Source: Streptomyces hygroscopicus (lineage in GTDB: Bacteria > Actinomycetota > Actinomycetes > Streptomycetales > Streptomycetaceae). From it: a DNA stretch of 64,000 nucleotides. The stretch is taken from contig CP018627.1 in assembly GCA_002021875.1 (NCBI GenBank), positions 9,114,001 through 9,178,000 on the forward strand, read 5' to 3'. A model generated the notes under the pieces. It was not told where the DNA came from. It did no database searches and saw only the letters and a program-made list of their open reading frames with translations. The translations under genes were made by a program, and so were the position numbers. Shown in pieces: positions 63,884 to 64,000 of this stretch; within the stretch, counting starts at the first letter, position 1; each line of letters begins with the position of its first letter.

Positions 63884-64000
63884 GATCACCGTTCACGGCG
63901 CACGGCGGAGCCGAGCGCCGTACCGCACGCGGTCCGGCTCTCGCACTGACCGCTCTCCTGCTGGCCGTTGCCGCTCTGCTGGGACTCCCCCGTCCCGCCC
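63880..64000 (+). CDS. N-terminus of an exported protein (partial)
   Basis: The ATG at 63880 overlaps the GH97 stop (ATGA), with AAGGAG six bases upstream. The visible 40 residues are a basic stretch followed by the hydrophobic run ALALTALLLAVAALLGL, a signal peptide. The gene leaves the window, so the product is unknown; being coupled to a secreted glycosidase it is likely another extracellular carbohydrate-active protein. Confidence 0.8.
   Translation, partial: MRSPFTAHGGAERRTARGPALALTALLLAVAALLGLPRPA

Overview
The window is very GC-rich, gene-dense chromosomal DNA with GTG and TTG starts, strong GGAGG-type ribosome binding sites, twin-arginine and lipoprotein signal peptides and a type I polyketide synthase. 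Gene content and order, notably the sulfate-assimilation block and the DUF2637, PucR/xanthine dehydrogenase and secreted glycosidase genes, point to a Streptomyces species. No rRNA, tRNA, CRISPR array or insertion sequence was seen.

Region 1 (1-6440, all minus strand) is an assimilatory sulfur operon. A 27-residue leader peptide precedes siroheme sulfite reductase, followed by a zinc-ribbon protein, CysH, CysC, CysD, CysN and the start of a lipoprotein that is probably a sulfonate-binding protein. Together they activate sulfate, reduce it to sulfide and probably import organic sulfur. Region 2 (6443-10577) holds a GNAT acetyltransferase, an HTH-membrane-peptidoglycan-binding protein, a small secreted M15-like zinc protein and a YihY/BrkB membrane protein.

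Region 3 (10654-33294, minus strand) is a compact modular polyketide synthase with no tailoring genes beside it. Reading from 33294 down: a KSQ loading module, module 1 (KS-AT-ACP), module 2 (KS-AT-KR-ACP, interrupted by a 7-base frameshift), module 3 (KS-AT-DH-ER-KR-ACP) and module 4 (KS-AT-DH-ACP-TE). Every AT carries the methylmalonyl signature, so the predicted product is a polypropionate pentaketide. Two AT regions are near-identical 1.5 kb repeats, which suggests recent gene conversion.

Region 4 (33295-41215) starts with an RsgA-type ribosome GTPase. It is preceded by a 23-residue leader peptide whose last codons lie in a strong hairpin, which looks like an attenuator. An F420/flavin-type oxidoreductase, a disulfide-type flavoprotein, a PP2C-like protein with a long repetitive tail and a PoxB-type pyruvate dehydrogenase follow. 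Region 5 (41239-42830) contains two truncated genes, a regulator lacking its HTH and a glycosyltransferase C-terminus. They meet head to head and mark an old rearrangement.

Region 6 (42853-57734) carries a GH38 alpha-mannosidase, a small histidine-kinase-like ATPase, a DUF2637 membrane protein divergent from a GntR regulator, a TPR protein, and a PucR-type regulator divergent from a four-gene xanthine dehydrogenase operon (FAD, iron-sulfur, molybdenum subunits and XdhC maturation factor). Region 7 (57910-64000) is devoted to secreted hydrolases: a GH6 cellulase with a large proline-rich insert, a Tat-exported PI-PLC, a deleted remnant of a GH59 galactocerebrosidase, a GH97 glycosidase with ricin lectin repeats, and the start of another exported protein. 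A DasR-like site lies upstream of the remnant.
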